64,000 nt of DNA. Source: Bretschneidera sinensis. Taxonomy: Eukaryota; Streptophyta; Magnoliopsida; Brassicales; Akaniaceae. The stretch spans positions 77,209,501-77,273,500 of the forward strand of contig CM043698.1 in NCBI GenBank assembly GCA_023935145.1, in the 5' to 3' direction. Under the pieces are notes generated by a model. That model had not been told where the DNA came from, searched no databases, and saw only the letters and a list, made by a program, of their open reading frames with translations. Within the stretch, counting starts at the first letter, position 1; every line of letters starts with the position of its first letter. Below, one piece after another: positions 35,381 through 46,732 of this stretch. Both the position numbers and the translations under genes were made by a program.

Positions 35381-36804
35381 TTGATCGTTTATTACAGCTA
35401 CAGAGTAAAGATGAGGGAATAGAGAAAATCAGGCAGGAAGTGTTGAGTGGGAAGCCAATCGAGTTTAGAATCAGAGAATATGGTATGGTAGTATCGGGAC
35501 AAAGAATTTGTGTTCCCAATGATGAGGAGATGAGAAAAGAAATACTAAAGGAGGCTCATGATTCGATATATTCCATGCATCCGGGAAATAATAAGATGTA
35601 CAGGGGGCTAAAACAGAATTATTGGTGGTCAGCGATGAAAAGGGATATAGCATAATACATTGCTAGATGTTTGACTTGTCAACAGGTAAAATATGAGAAT
35701 AGGCATCCAGCAGGTTTATTACAACCTCTTCCGATACCTGAGTGGCCATGGGAAAATGTAAGTATGGATTTTGTCTCTGGTTTTCCCCGTACCCAGAGAG
35801 GGCATGATGCTCTGTGGGTTATAGTGGATAGACTTTCTAAATCTTCACATTTTCTTCCTATTAAAACTACCTGGAGTCCAGAAAAGTTGGCTGAGTTGTA
35901 TGTGGCAGAGATAGTGAAATTACATGGAGTGCCCTTGACTATTGTGTCTGATAGAGATTCTAGATTTACTTCTAGATTTTGGAGGGGTTTTCAAGAAGCT
36001 ATGGGTACGCAATTACAGTTTAGTACAGCTTTTCACCCACAAACAGATGAACAGATAGAGAGAATCATCAAAATACTAGAAGATATGCTGAGGGCAAGTG
36101 TATTGAGCTTCTCAGTAAGCTGGGATGCTTACTTTCCTTTGATAGAGTTTGCATACAATAATCAGTATCAAACTAGTATTGGGATGGCACCCTTCGAAGC
36201 TTTGTATGGAAGGAGGTGTAGAACTCCAGTATACTGGGAAGAAGTTGGAGAGAGAAAGATATATGGCCCAGAAATGATAGACTTGACTACTGAAAGAATC
36301 AAACTGGTTAGGGAGAATCGCAGAGCAGCTCAGAGCAGACAGAAAGGATATGCTGACAAAAGAAGACGACCTCTTGAATTCCAAGTTGGTGATTGGGTAT
36401 TCTTGAAGATATCTCCGTGGAAGGGAGTGTTGAGATTTAAGAAGAAGGGAAAGTTGAGCCCAAGATTTATGGGGCCCTATGAGGTGATCGAAAGAATTGG
36501 ACCCGTAGCATATCGTTTGAATTTGCCTATGGAATTAAGGCAATTACATAATGTTTTTCATGTGTCACTACTGAGGAAGTACTTGCACGATGAGTCCCAT
36601 GATATCACGAATCAGGCGATAGAAATTCAGAAGGATTTGACTATTATGCTAACACCAGTCAGAATCCTAGGCAGAAAAGAGCAAGTCTTACGCAATAAAG
36701 TTATTCCTTTGTTTCAAGTATTATGGCGCAATAAAGATGTTGAAGAAGTCACGTGGGAGCATGAAGAAATAATGAGGAAGGATTATCCCCAACTCTTTAC
36801 TTGA
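35381..36804 (+). pseudogene. pol: Element H integrase with chromodomain
   Basis: HHCC finger: histidines in EAHD and SMHPG, cysteines at 35668 and 35677 (RCLTCQQ). A TAA at 35653-35655 breaks the finger and is at the same codon as in element C. D,D35E core: D at 35767, D at 35950, E at 36058, exactly 35 residues between the last two. The GPY module MGPYEVIERIG begins near 36468. The C-terminal chromodomain, about 36640-36801, has VRILGRKEQ, NKVIPLFQVLWRN and VEEVTWEH and ends KDYPQLFT. Apart from the single stop it looks complete. Confidence 0.93.
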
Positions 36805-36815
36805 TTTCAGCAAGG

Positions 36816-36852
36816 AAATTTCGGGGACGAAATTTTGTAAGGTGGGTAGATT
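36816..36852 (+). other. Element H 3' palindrome and PPT
   Basis: AAATTTCGGGGACGAAATTT at 36816-36835, then AAGGTGGGTAGATT up to the LTR start at 36853. Confidence 0.85.
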
Positions 36853-39394
36853 TGTAATATCCGTATTTTAAAAGTTGGGTAAGTGTATATTTTTTTTTTA
36901 TCAATATGACAAAGAGTTAAATCCCTGAATGGCTGAATGAAGATTTCTGGAGACCAAGGTTGAAAAGCAAAAAAAAAAAAAAAAGTCAACTTTGAACAGT
37001 GAAATCGTGGCAGCATACCTGCTGCCACCGAGATAATTTTTGCTTTGGTATCATGTCTTTTTGTTGCCTAGTGGAGAGAATATAATCATAATGTTTTCTT
37101 TAGCCATCATGATGTTTTTGTAATTATCATGCCATTATCTCCAAATCATGGAGACTATTGAAGGAGGGAGCTGCTGAAATTTACAGCCAAGCTCTCCTAT
37201 ATAATGTGTACGAGAGGTTTATGAAGAGAATGCAAAAGAATTTTTGATTTGTTTCAAATATTTCATCTGTGTTCTTAAAACACTTGGGAGTTTAAAGAAA
37301 GGTGGAAGGAACAAAATTTTGAGGGTATTTTCAAAAATATTTCGGGAAGTTATCAAAATAGCAGAAGGTAATAAGGTAATGTTATTTTATCATTTATGAA
37401 AGTTTCGGAGGTTAAAATAGAAATTTTTCAAACTGTGTGGTTTATGGAGAAAAGAAGTTATAATAAGAAATTTAAATTCCAATATTATATCAGGTGTTTG
37501 TAGTCAGCAATTGGGAGAAAATTCGAGGAAGATCGGGAAAGACAAAGAGGTGGCCCACGAGTAGCTTTAAATGCTACGTGGTGAGTTGGATTTACTTTAA
37601 GTAGTCTAAATGAAAAATCAATTATTTAGTGATATTATTAATTTTAATTATTTAAGTATGCTTGGGTGATTGATGAAAAATTGATTTATAGGTAGGATAG
37701 AAAATTTGGACATGTAGAAATATTTCTCGATGAGTAGTAATATTTTTTTTCGAAATTTATAAGTTTATTTGAGAGTAAAAGCAATAAATAAATTATTGAT
37801 GAGATATACTGATGTTTTAGCACGAATTATGACGAGATGAATTTTAGTGGATCTTGTTAAATTTTTATGGATGATTTAAGATGAATTTTAGTGGATCTTG
37901 ACAAATTCTAATGGACAAGTTGAGATAAAATCTAATGGATCTGGACAGACTTTAATGAATTATTTGATGTGATTTGGGAAGAGAAGAATCTTGTGGAATT
38001 TTTATAATTTGATAAAAAATCTGGATGATTGGATGCATGAAATTTTAAAGAAAATTTGTTGGATAAAATTTGTGGATAATTAGGATAGTCAAATTAAGTG
38101 GTTGGAATCTTTATATTGTTTTTATATTTCTGTTTATATTACTGTTTCATATCATTGTTCATGCACATATGCATTAAATAATATAACCGAAAGAACCGGG
38201 AAGGCAGTCGGTCTAATGAAATAACCGTGACAGCCGATATATGCTGGGATGAAAAATAGAAACCGTGACAGCCGGTATATGTTGGGATGAAAAGTGAAAA
38301 CCGTGACAGTCGGTATATGCTGGGATGAAAAGTGAAAACCGTGACAGCCGGTATATGCTGGAATTAACCGGGAAGGCAGCCGGTCTGATGAGAATAAAAG
38401 AACCGGGAGGGCAGCCGGTCTAAGATAATAATAACCTGTCGACAGGTGGGAAGACGTTCCCATCATAATCATTCATGCATCTGCATCTGTTTTAATTATC
38501 ATTGCATTATTTGAAATGCTGAGATGTGGTATAATAATTGTGAATTAAATTATAGATGGTTGGGTCTCATAAAAATAGATAGTTATAACGATGAGATGTG
38601 TGAGATGCTGAGTTGTGGTATATTAATTGTGAATTAAATTATAGATGGTTGGGTCTCATAAAAAGAGACAGTTATAATGATGAGATGTGTGAGATGCTGA
38701 GTTGTGGTATATTAATTGTGAATTAAATTATAGATGGTTGGGTCTCATAAAAAGAGACAGCTATAATGATGAGATTTTCGAGATGCTGAGATGTGATACT
38801 TTTTGTGAATTTAATTATAGAAGGTTGAGTTTCATATAAAAAGACAGTGATAAGACTTATCTAAATAATGGACTTTTTGATATGAACCTCATTACGAGGT
38901 AATTAGGAAATAATTGATAGTCTTAAGGTGAACCAATGATTGAGAAAAAGAGATTGATAGTAGAAAGTTGTCATTAGGGTATGCGAAAAATAAATTTTAA
39001 TATTAAAGGATTATTGATAGAATTTGGAATACTTTCAGTAAATTTAATTCGCTGAGCTTGTGAAGCTCACTCCTCATTGTTCAATAATTTCATGTAGCAG
39101 TCAAGATAAATAGTCTGGTGGGTTGAGAAGCAGTCGAGATCTTTTTCTGTAAGCCAAGTACGTGTTAATATCCTCAGACAATCGAGTTTAAGACTTGTAA
39201 AAATTTTATTGTAAATATTCGTGATGTATTTTATGTTTAAGTGAATATCAGATTTATTTACCTCTCATGTTAAAGGATAAAAAAAAAAAAAATCTGGTAA
39301 TATTATATTTATTGTTGCATTTATGTGTCGTGCTTGGATTTTCAAAATGTGATGACACCATCCAGGGGTGGCCAACCTGGGATGGATCGTTACA
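36853..39394 (+). repeat. Element H 3' LTR
   Basis: 2,542 bp with the same internal landmarks as the 5' LTR (TATA 37198-37205, minisatellite 38190-38430, 90-bp repeats, hairpin 39053-39069). It ends GGATGGATCGTTACA, with one G-to-A change in the terminal GGGTCG motif, then TSD ATTTA. Confidence 0.95.
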
Positions 39395-39399
39395 ATTTA

Positions 39400-40369
39400 A
39401 GTATGTTGAATTTATATTATTTTTATGTATTACTGTTCAGAGGCATATTTTCATACATTGCTCATATATATATGCATTAAATGAGAAATAAAAGAACCAG
39501 GAAGGCAGCCGGTCTAAATAAAAAATGAAAGAACTGGGAAGACAGCCGGTCTGATGAAAATGAAAGAACCGGGAAGGCAACCGGTCTAAATGAGAATGAA
39601 AAGAACCGGGAAGGCAGTCGGTCTAAGATAATAATAACCTGTCGACAGGTGGGAAGATGTTCCCATCATAATTCATGCATTTGCATTTGTTTTAATTATT
39701 TCTGCATTATTGAAATGCTGAGGTGTTGTATGTTATTGTAAAATTGTTTATAGATGATTTGGCCTCTGAGAGAGAGAAAATTATGGTAAGAAAGAAGCAG
39801 AGAATGATAAGAACCATCTAAATGATGGACTTTAGGATGTGAACCTCATTACGAGGTAAGTTTGAGATAATTAATGGTCTTAAGGTGGACTAATGATTGA
39901 GAAGAAGAGATTGATAGAGAATAAATCTTATGACATGTGAAATGATAGTAGAAAGTTACCATTAAATATTAAAAGACTATTTATGAAATTGGAATACTTT
40001 TAGTAAATATAATTCACTGAGCTTGTGAAACTCATTCCTCATTGTACAATGATTTCAGGTAGCAGAAAGGACAATTAGGTCGGTGGGACAAAAGTCAGAT
40101 GAATTTAATTTCTATAAGCCACGTATGTGTCAATATCCTCAGGCAATCAAGAAAAAAAAGACTTTTAAATTTTTTATTGTAAATATTCATGCATTTTACG
40201 TTGTAAATAATATGTAAATTAATATTAGATTTATATACTTCCCCTATTGAGGTTTGATAACTTTTTGTTAATATTATTTTATTATGGTTGCATATATGTG
40301 TCGTGCTGGGATTCTCAAAAATGTGATGACACCGTCTCGGGGGTGGCCAACCCGGGATGGGTCGTTACA
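39400..40369 (+). repeat. Element I, right part of 3' LTR
   Basis: Resumes the I LTR after H (AGTATGTTGAATTTATATT corresponds to AGTGTTTTGAATCTATATG in C). It has a 36-bp minisatellite with about four units (39490-39628), the hairpin with one stem mismatch near 40018, and the end GGGATGGGTCGTTACA, followed at once by target copy CCCAC (40370-40374). The rejoined LTR would be about 2.1 kb, like that of C. Confidence 0.9.
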
Positions 40370-43010
40370 CCCACATACCTCAGATTTAGCTTTCCTTTCT
40401 TGTTTAAATCTCAATACACCTTTTCATTGAGATATTTTTTGATATACTAACTCACCTACTTGAAACTCGAGAGATCTTCTCTTAGTATCAGCATAGTTAA
40501 TTGATCCACTCTGTGCTGCTTTATGATTCTCTCTAACCAATTTGATTATCTTGATGTTAACTAAATAATTTATTAACCAAATATATTTCTCTCTCCCATT
40601 TCTTCATAATATAAAGGAGTTCTACACCTCCGACCATACAATGCCTCAATCGGTGCCATCCCAATATTAGTTTGTTACTGATTATTATGAGCAATTTCAA
40701 TTGATGGCATGTAAGCATTCCAACTTATTGAGAACTCATCACACTTGCCCTTAACATATCTTCTACTACTCTAAAATCCTTCATATTTGAGCATGAAAAA
40801 ATTATATTAAATTTCAGCTGTGTACTCGTGGCTTTTTGAAAGCCTCTCCAAAAACCAGGGTTTAAAATCTAGCATCTCTAAATGACACTATTCTCAATAG
40901 TATTCCATACCACCTCACAATCTCAGCTACATTCTTCTTCAATCCTAACCACCAGAATTTCTGTCTTTATCCTCTATATATCTCATTGTTACTTGATTGC
41001 ATTGTGTGTCACCCTCCTTATCTCTTTTCTCAACTCTGCATTATTGGGAATACTATTTCTATGTTCCAAGACCAGGATACCATAAATTTCAAAATTTGAA
41101 CTTATATTGCTTTCTAGTAAGCACTCAATGCTTAATCTTTTCTATATCTTCATCTCTACCTTGCATCTCTGAAGCATTTTACTATAGATGACTGTACACC
41201 CATATTTGTTTATCATGCTCCTCTATCACTGATATTCATCTTCGTTCTTATTTCTCTATATCTATCATAAATTTCACATCAGGACTCCCACTAGCAGTTA
41301 ACTTTCTTGTAGACTTTCTACTCAATGTATCAACTATCACCTTCGCATTTTCTAGATGATAGTGAATTGTAAAATCATTGTTACTAATCAACTTCATCTA
41401 CCATCTCTGCCTCCAATTCAACTCCCTCTGGTTAGGTAAGTATGTCCAACTTTTATAACCCATGACTATCTCACTAGTGGCTCCATACAGATGATATCTC
41501 CAATATTTAAAGTAAACACTATAGCAGCAAATTCTAAGTCATGAGTAGGGAAATTTCTTATCATGAATCCTCAATTGCCTAGAAGTATAGCCCACAACCT
41601 TCCTATGTTACACATATCCCAATCATTGATGTGAAGTATCACTATACACCACAAATCCTTCATCACCAGAAGGAAACACCAATACTGGAGCTGTAGTTAA
41701 TTTCTCCTTTAGTAATTGGAAAATTTTTCTCATAATTCCCTTACCATACAAATCTCACATCTTTCTTGATCAATCTATTCAACAGTATTACTCAAAATTT
41801 TTTGAATTAATCTTCTATAATAACTTGCTATCCCCAAGAATATTCTATTCTTAGTTACATTAGTTGGTTTCTCCCAACTTAACATTGTCTCTAACTTTTG
41901 TAAATCAACTACTATCCATTTCTCGATATTACATTTCCAAAAAAGTTATTTCATTCAATCAACACCCACACTTAGAGAACTTTGTATATAATTTCTCTTT
42001 CCTCAGAATCTCTAACACACTGTCTAATTGTTTCACATGTTGTTCTTCCTCCTTAGAATATATCAGGAAATCAAATACAACCATAAACTTGTTAAGATAT
42101 GGTTTAAGCACTCTATTCATCAAGTCCATGAATGTTTCTGGAACATTAGTCAACCCAAATAGCATCACCAGAAACTTATAAACATAACGTGTCATAAAAG
42201 CAGTCTTAGACACATCTCCTTCTTTTATTATCAAATAGGTGATGACCTGATCTCAAATATATCTTAGAAAATACTTTCACTCCTTGCACTGCTCAAACAA
42301 ATTATTTATCTTGAGTAAAATATCTTTGTTCTTATTCAACTATCTGTAGTTTATACACACTCTTATCGTTCCATCTTCCTTCTTCACTAACAACACTTGA
42401 CTCCCCAAATACATTAGGTCAGATAAATTGTTTATCCATGAATTCTTAAAATAGTACGTTCAACTTACTCAATTCAGCCGACGTCATTCTATAGGGCGCT
42501 ATTAAATATATGTGATGATCCTGGTATCACATCAATAGAAAAAATTTTAATCTCCCTACTTGGAGGCAACCTAGGCAACTCATCAAGAAATTATATTAGA
42601 ATAATCTTTCACAACTAAGATTTATTCTAACTTCCTATCTTCCTTTCAAGAATCCATTATGTATACCAAATATTTCTCCCAACCCTTCTTCAAGCATCTC
42701 TTAGTGGTCAAAGCAAAATGAGATAGTTCGAGAGTATCTTATGCTCTCTCTGAAAATTACACTTCTCATGTCCATATCTTGAACACTATCTTATTTCTGG
42801 AACAAATAACCATACTCAAAAATTAAATCAACTTCAGACTTTCTATCACTGTTCCGAATCACACAACCCTCGTAAATATTTATGATTATCACTCTATCTT
42901 TAGTGAGAATTTAATAAAAATATTTTGCAATCCAAGGACTAATTCATACTTCAATAGATTTCATATGAATACTTGATGCAAAAGAATGGGTTGCATCAAA
43001 ATCAACCAAC
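40370..43010 (-). pseudogene. pol: Element F pol, heavily decayed with part of integrase deleted
   Basis: Read in reverse. Protease remnant DATHSFAS near 42975-43005; [41 protein letters not shown] (41959-42234) with the active-site box collapsed to [10 protein letters not shown]; RNase H traces near 41570-41700. In integrase, KFWWLGLKKNVA passes directly into EIV (joint about 40926), so the HHCC cysteines and first catalytic aspartate are missing. Later traces are RDARF near 40870 and VVEDML near 40770. Stops are frequent; no product is possible. Confidence 0.85.
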
Positions 43011-44253
43011 ATTAACATATCCACATTTTCTATATACAAAGCACCTCAAATTAGAACAATTCTGGGATAAAATATATATATATATATATGACAAACTTCT
43101 GTCTTCAATCATACATCAGATTTCCACTTACTCTTGGTAGTATACTTACTTCCTCTGTCATGACTTCCAGTTCCCATAACTTGTCTCTCAAATCTAAGGA
43201 TTCCACCAATAATATTATGAGATACAGGAGTAATAGATCCTACTTGCCTCTGACTATGTACTTCAGTTCCCTATGACAAGGAATGCCTCATCTGGAGTGG
43301 TCTCTCACCCTGTACAGTCATACTATTACTACCTCTATAACCTTCATATCTAAGCCTCTTTAATCACTATTTTTCTTTCCCTTAAACTCCATCACATCCT
43401 TCTCAATCTGAAGTGTTGTATCCACCAATCTGACATAATTCATATGCCTTATGTAAGATAGTTTTGATCAAACCTTAAAACATAGTTCATCTATGAACCT
43501 CTTACACTTCTTCTCCTCTAGGTCTACTATTTTTGGTTCAAACCTCGACAAAGCCACAAATCTCCTATCATACTGAGCCACAGTTAACCCATTTTTCTTA
43601 AATAAATAAAGCCTCTATCTTGTTGCACTCTAGATATGTAACAAAAGTATTTATCAAGGAAAACCTCCTTAGACCTATTCCAGGTCAAGGGTCTATTGAT
43701 ATCTGCACTTACTCTGGTAAGAATATCATCCCCACCATTTCAAAACTTCTCCTTCTAAATCAAACAAAGCAAAGGCAACCATCTGCCTGTCAGTTATTGG
43801 TAAAATACTAAATAATTTCTCTACAAGTTTCTCTCAAAACTCAGGCTTAAAATAGGTTTATTAGTCCTTTAAACAACAAAGCATTCAGCTTAAAATAATC
43901 TCTTTGTATCTCATGTCTAAACTCACTTTTCCACTTTTAAACATTTATGATTACTGGATTTATAACAACCTCATGCACTACTCTAGCATGTTCACCAAAT
44001 CTATGCTATAAGCTATCAACTCTATCATCTATTACCTTTACTTCTCAAAAGCATGTGCAAGAGCTTGTATTAGCTCATCTCTTTCAACTTCAGATTCGCT
44101 CACACCTTTACTAATATCAATCTTACTATCAGCACATTTCCTTCTAGGAACCACAGATTCAGACTCAACCCCGACTTGTCAAAAATATTGGGGCCTACCA
44201 CGCCCTCTCTAATCAACAACTCTAACTCTAACTCTAGTGTGTCCACGTGTCAT
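43011..44253 (-). pseudogene. gag: Element F gag, decayed
   Basis: The start codon in the MTRG context is at 44251-44253 in reverse. Weak capsid similarity runs through 43400-43880 (KRFIDE-, PLTWNR-, KEVFLDKY-like pieces in different frames). The nucleocapsid segment near 43010-43100 contains a TA insertion and joins the knuckle remnant directly to the protease, at the same place as in element E. Confidence 0.75.
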
Positions 44254-44335
44254 CCTCAGGCTATTTAAAATATAATTTATTTTAATCTTCCACTTTTTGA
44301 CTTTTTATGTGGTGTACAAAATCATAAAACCTAAT

Positions 44336-44347
44336 GCTCTGATACCA
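44336..44347 (-). other. Element F primer binding site
   Basis: Reverse of TGGTATCAGAGC, four bases from the LTR edge. Confidence 0.9.
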
Positions 44348-44351
44348 AAAT

Positions 44352-46732
44352 TGTAACGACCCATCCTGAGTTGGCCACCTCCGAAATGGTGTCATCACAT
44401 TTTGAGAACCCCAGCACTACACATATATGCAACAATAAAAAAAAAACACCAAAAGAATTTTTACATCAATATGATATTTAAAAATTCTATACGACGTAAA
44501 ATGCATGAATATTTACAAATAAATTTTTCATTTAATTTATCTCTTTTGTCTGATGATGATGACACGCACGTGGCTTACAGAAACTGATTTCTTCTAAACT
44601 TCAACTCACCAAACTATTTGTCAAGCCTGCTACCTGAAAATCATTGTTCAATGAGGAGTGAGCTTCACAAGCTCAGTGAATTAAATTTACTAAAAGTACT
44701 CATTTGTATAAACAGTCTTTTAATATTTAAATCAATTTATATCTCCTACACTTGATACTAGCACTCTACTATCTCTACACATGTCATCATATCCATTCTC
44801 TATCAATCTCTTTCTCTTATTTATTGGATCACCTTAAGACCATCAATTATCTTATAATTACCTCGTAATGAGGTTCACATCATAAAATCTACAATCTAGA
44901 CTGTTATTATCACCATACTGTCTCTCCGTGAGACTCATCCATCTATAATTATATTTACAATAATACACCACACCTCAGCATTTCAAAAATCTTATCATCA
45001 TAACTGTCTCTTTCAGTGAGACTCAACCATCATTGATTATATTCTCAATAGTACACCACACCTAAGCATTTCAAAAATCTTATCACCATAACTGTCTCTT
45101 TCTGTGAGACTCAATCATCTATAATTACATTCACAATTTATACATCACACATCACTATTTCAATAATGCAAGCAATAATTAAAACAGATGCAATGAAATG
45201 AATGCATATGATGGGAACTTCTTCCCACCTGTCGACAAGTTGTTATTATCTTAGACCGGCCCCCTCTCGGTTGTTTTCTTTGCAACTTGTCTCGGTTGCC
45301 ACGAAATTTTCTCAGCATATACCGGCTGGCACGATGTCCCTTTTATTTTCAGCACATACTGGCTATCATTGTTTTTCAATTAAACCGACTGCCTTCCCAG
45401 TTATTTTCTTTTTAATTAATGCATATGCATATGAACAATGATGTGAAATATGCATATAAACAGAAATATAAAAATCACATGAAATCAAAACATTTAAATT
45501 GACTATCCTGATTTTTCTCAAATTATATAAAAGTTCTACTAATATCCATTCATCCTAAATCACATCAAATCATCCATTAAAGTCTGTCCAGATCCACTAA
45601 ATTTCATCCCTAATCACATCAAATCATCCACCAAAGCTTATCAAAATCCACTAAAATTCATCTCCTCATTAAAACATCAACATAACTCATCAAGACTTTT
45701 ACTTATTGCTTTTATTATTAAATCAACTTATTATTCCCAAAAATATTATTTCTATCCTAATAATTTTCTACATGTCCAAAATTCATATCATAATTATCAA
45801 CCAAATATTTATCTATCACCACATTGTAAGCTAATAATTTATTTTGATATTATTTCCAGATATTTGATTGTTATTTGGATTACTTAAAGTAAATCCAACT
45901 CACCACGTAGCTCTTAAAGCTACCCGTGGATCACCTCCTTGCCTTTCCCGTTTCTCTAAAAAATTCTCCTTGTTGTAGATCGTCAACACCTGACATCATA
46001 TTTATATAAAATTTCTAATTTATTCTTCAATTCGATATAAACCACACACTTTGAAAATTCCCACTTTTGAATGTAGGGAAACTCCATAAATGTCAGAAAT
46101 TAAAAAATAAACATTATGGTATTACCTTCTGCTTTTCTGATAGTTACTCATGATTCTCAATGAAATCCATAGAAAACTTTTTCAAAATTGTGCTCTTTTA
46201 ACATTTCGTTGAGTCCCCAAGTGTTTTGAGAAAATAAACGAGAAGTTGAAAGAAACTGAACGAAATCGTTCAGCCTTCATATGCTTATACATATTTTTTT
46301 CCTAGCTTTAGTAGTCCCCCCTCCCCTGCATTCTCGAGCTCTCAAAATTTCTCCACGTTTTGGAGATGTGGAAGGAGTGCAGAGTTTCATTTGAAACTCT
46401 ATTTCCTTTGGCAGCAGCAGGCTGCCACGAATTTGCTATGTGGGACACATACAGCCTCCCACAATTCACTTGGCAGCAGGTACTGCCACCTGCTGCCCCA
46501 TTTCTTTGACTTTTTTTTAAAATTTTTGTAATTTTTCTTTCTTTTGGACGTTCAGGTCCAAAGTTTTTTTTATTACTTCTTTTCTTTTAATGACGTCCAC
46601 ATCCCAAATTTTTTTTTTCAAAAGATTTATTTTATTCAATACTACATGTTTCGCGTAACTATATTATTTAAACTTCATGTCGTATTTATTAAATTATTTC
46701 TTTGCCTTTACTTTACGAATACGGGTATTACA
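44352..46732 (-). repeat. Element F 5' LTR (full length)
   Basis: 2,381 bp, TGTAACGACCCATCCTG to GGGTATTACA on the plus strand. Hairpin 44659-44675; decayed minisatellite 45255-45400; in U3, read in reverse, an inverted repeat CTCCAAAACGTGGAG near 46353-46367. Sequence divergence from the 3' LTR is visible every few tens of bases. Confidence 0.92.

Larger units (their letters stand above)
29327..39394 (+). mobile_element. Element H: nearly complete Ty3/gypsy chromovirus inside the LTR of I
   Basis: 10,068 bp with TSD ATTTA (29322-29326 and 39395-39399). 5' LTR 29327-31862, PBS 31867-31878, a single gag-pol frame 31951-36804, palindrome and PPT 36816-36852, 3' LTR 36853-39394. The LTRs are very similar along their length, with scattered substitutions and A/T-run length differences. 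Three in-frame stops are the only breaks in the frame. It is the innermost, hence youngest, insertion of the F/I/H nest. Confidence 0.96.
25901..46732 (-). mobile_element. Element F: antisense decayed family-1 chromovirus split by nested insertions
   Basis: Flanked by AATCG (25896-25900 and 46733-46737) in the reverse satellite. Own sequence: 3' LTR reversed 25901-27649, internal 27650-27899 and 40370-44351, PBS reversed 44336-44347, 5' LTR reversed 44352-46732. The break at 27899/40370 has CCCAC on both sides; element E reads straight through the same place (GGGTCCCACATACC), confirming it is an insertion. The LTRs differ clearly more than those of E or H, as expected for the host of later insertions. 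The internal region is strongly decayed and shares E's knuckle-to-protease deletion. Confidence 0.93.
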
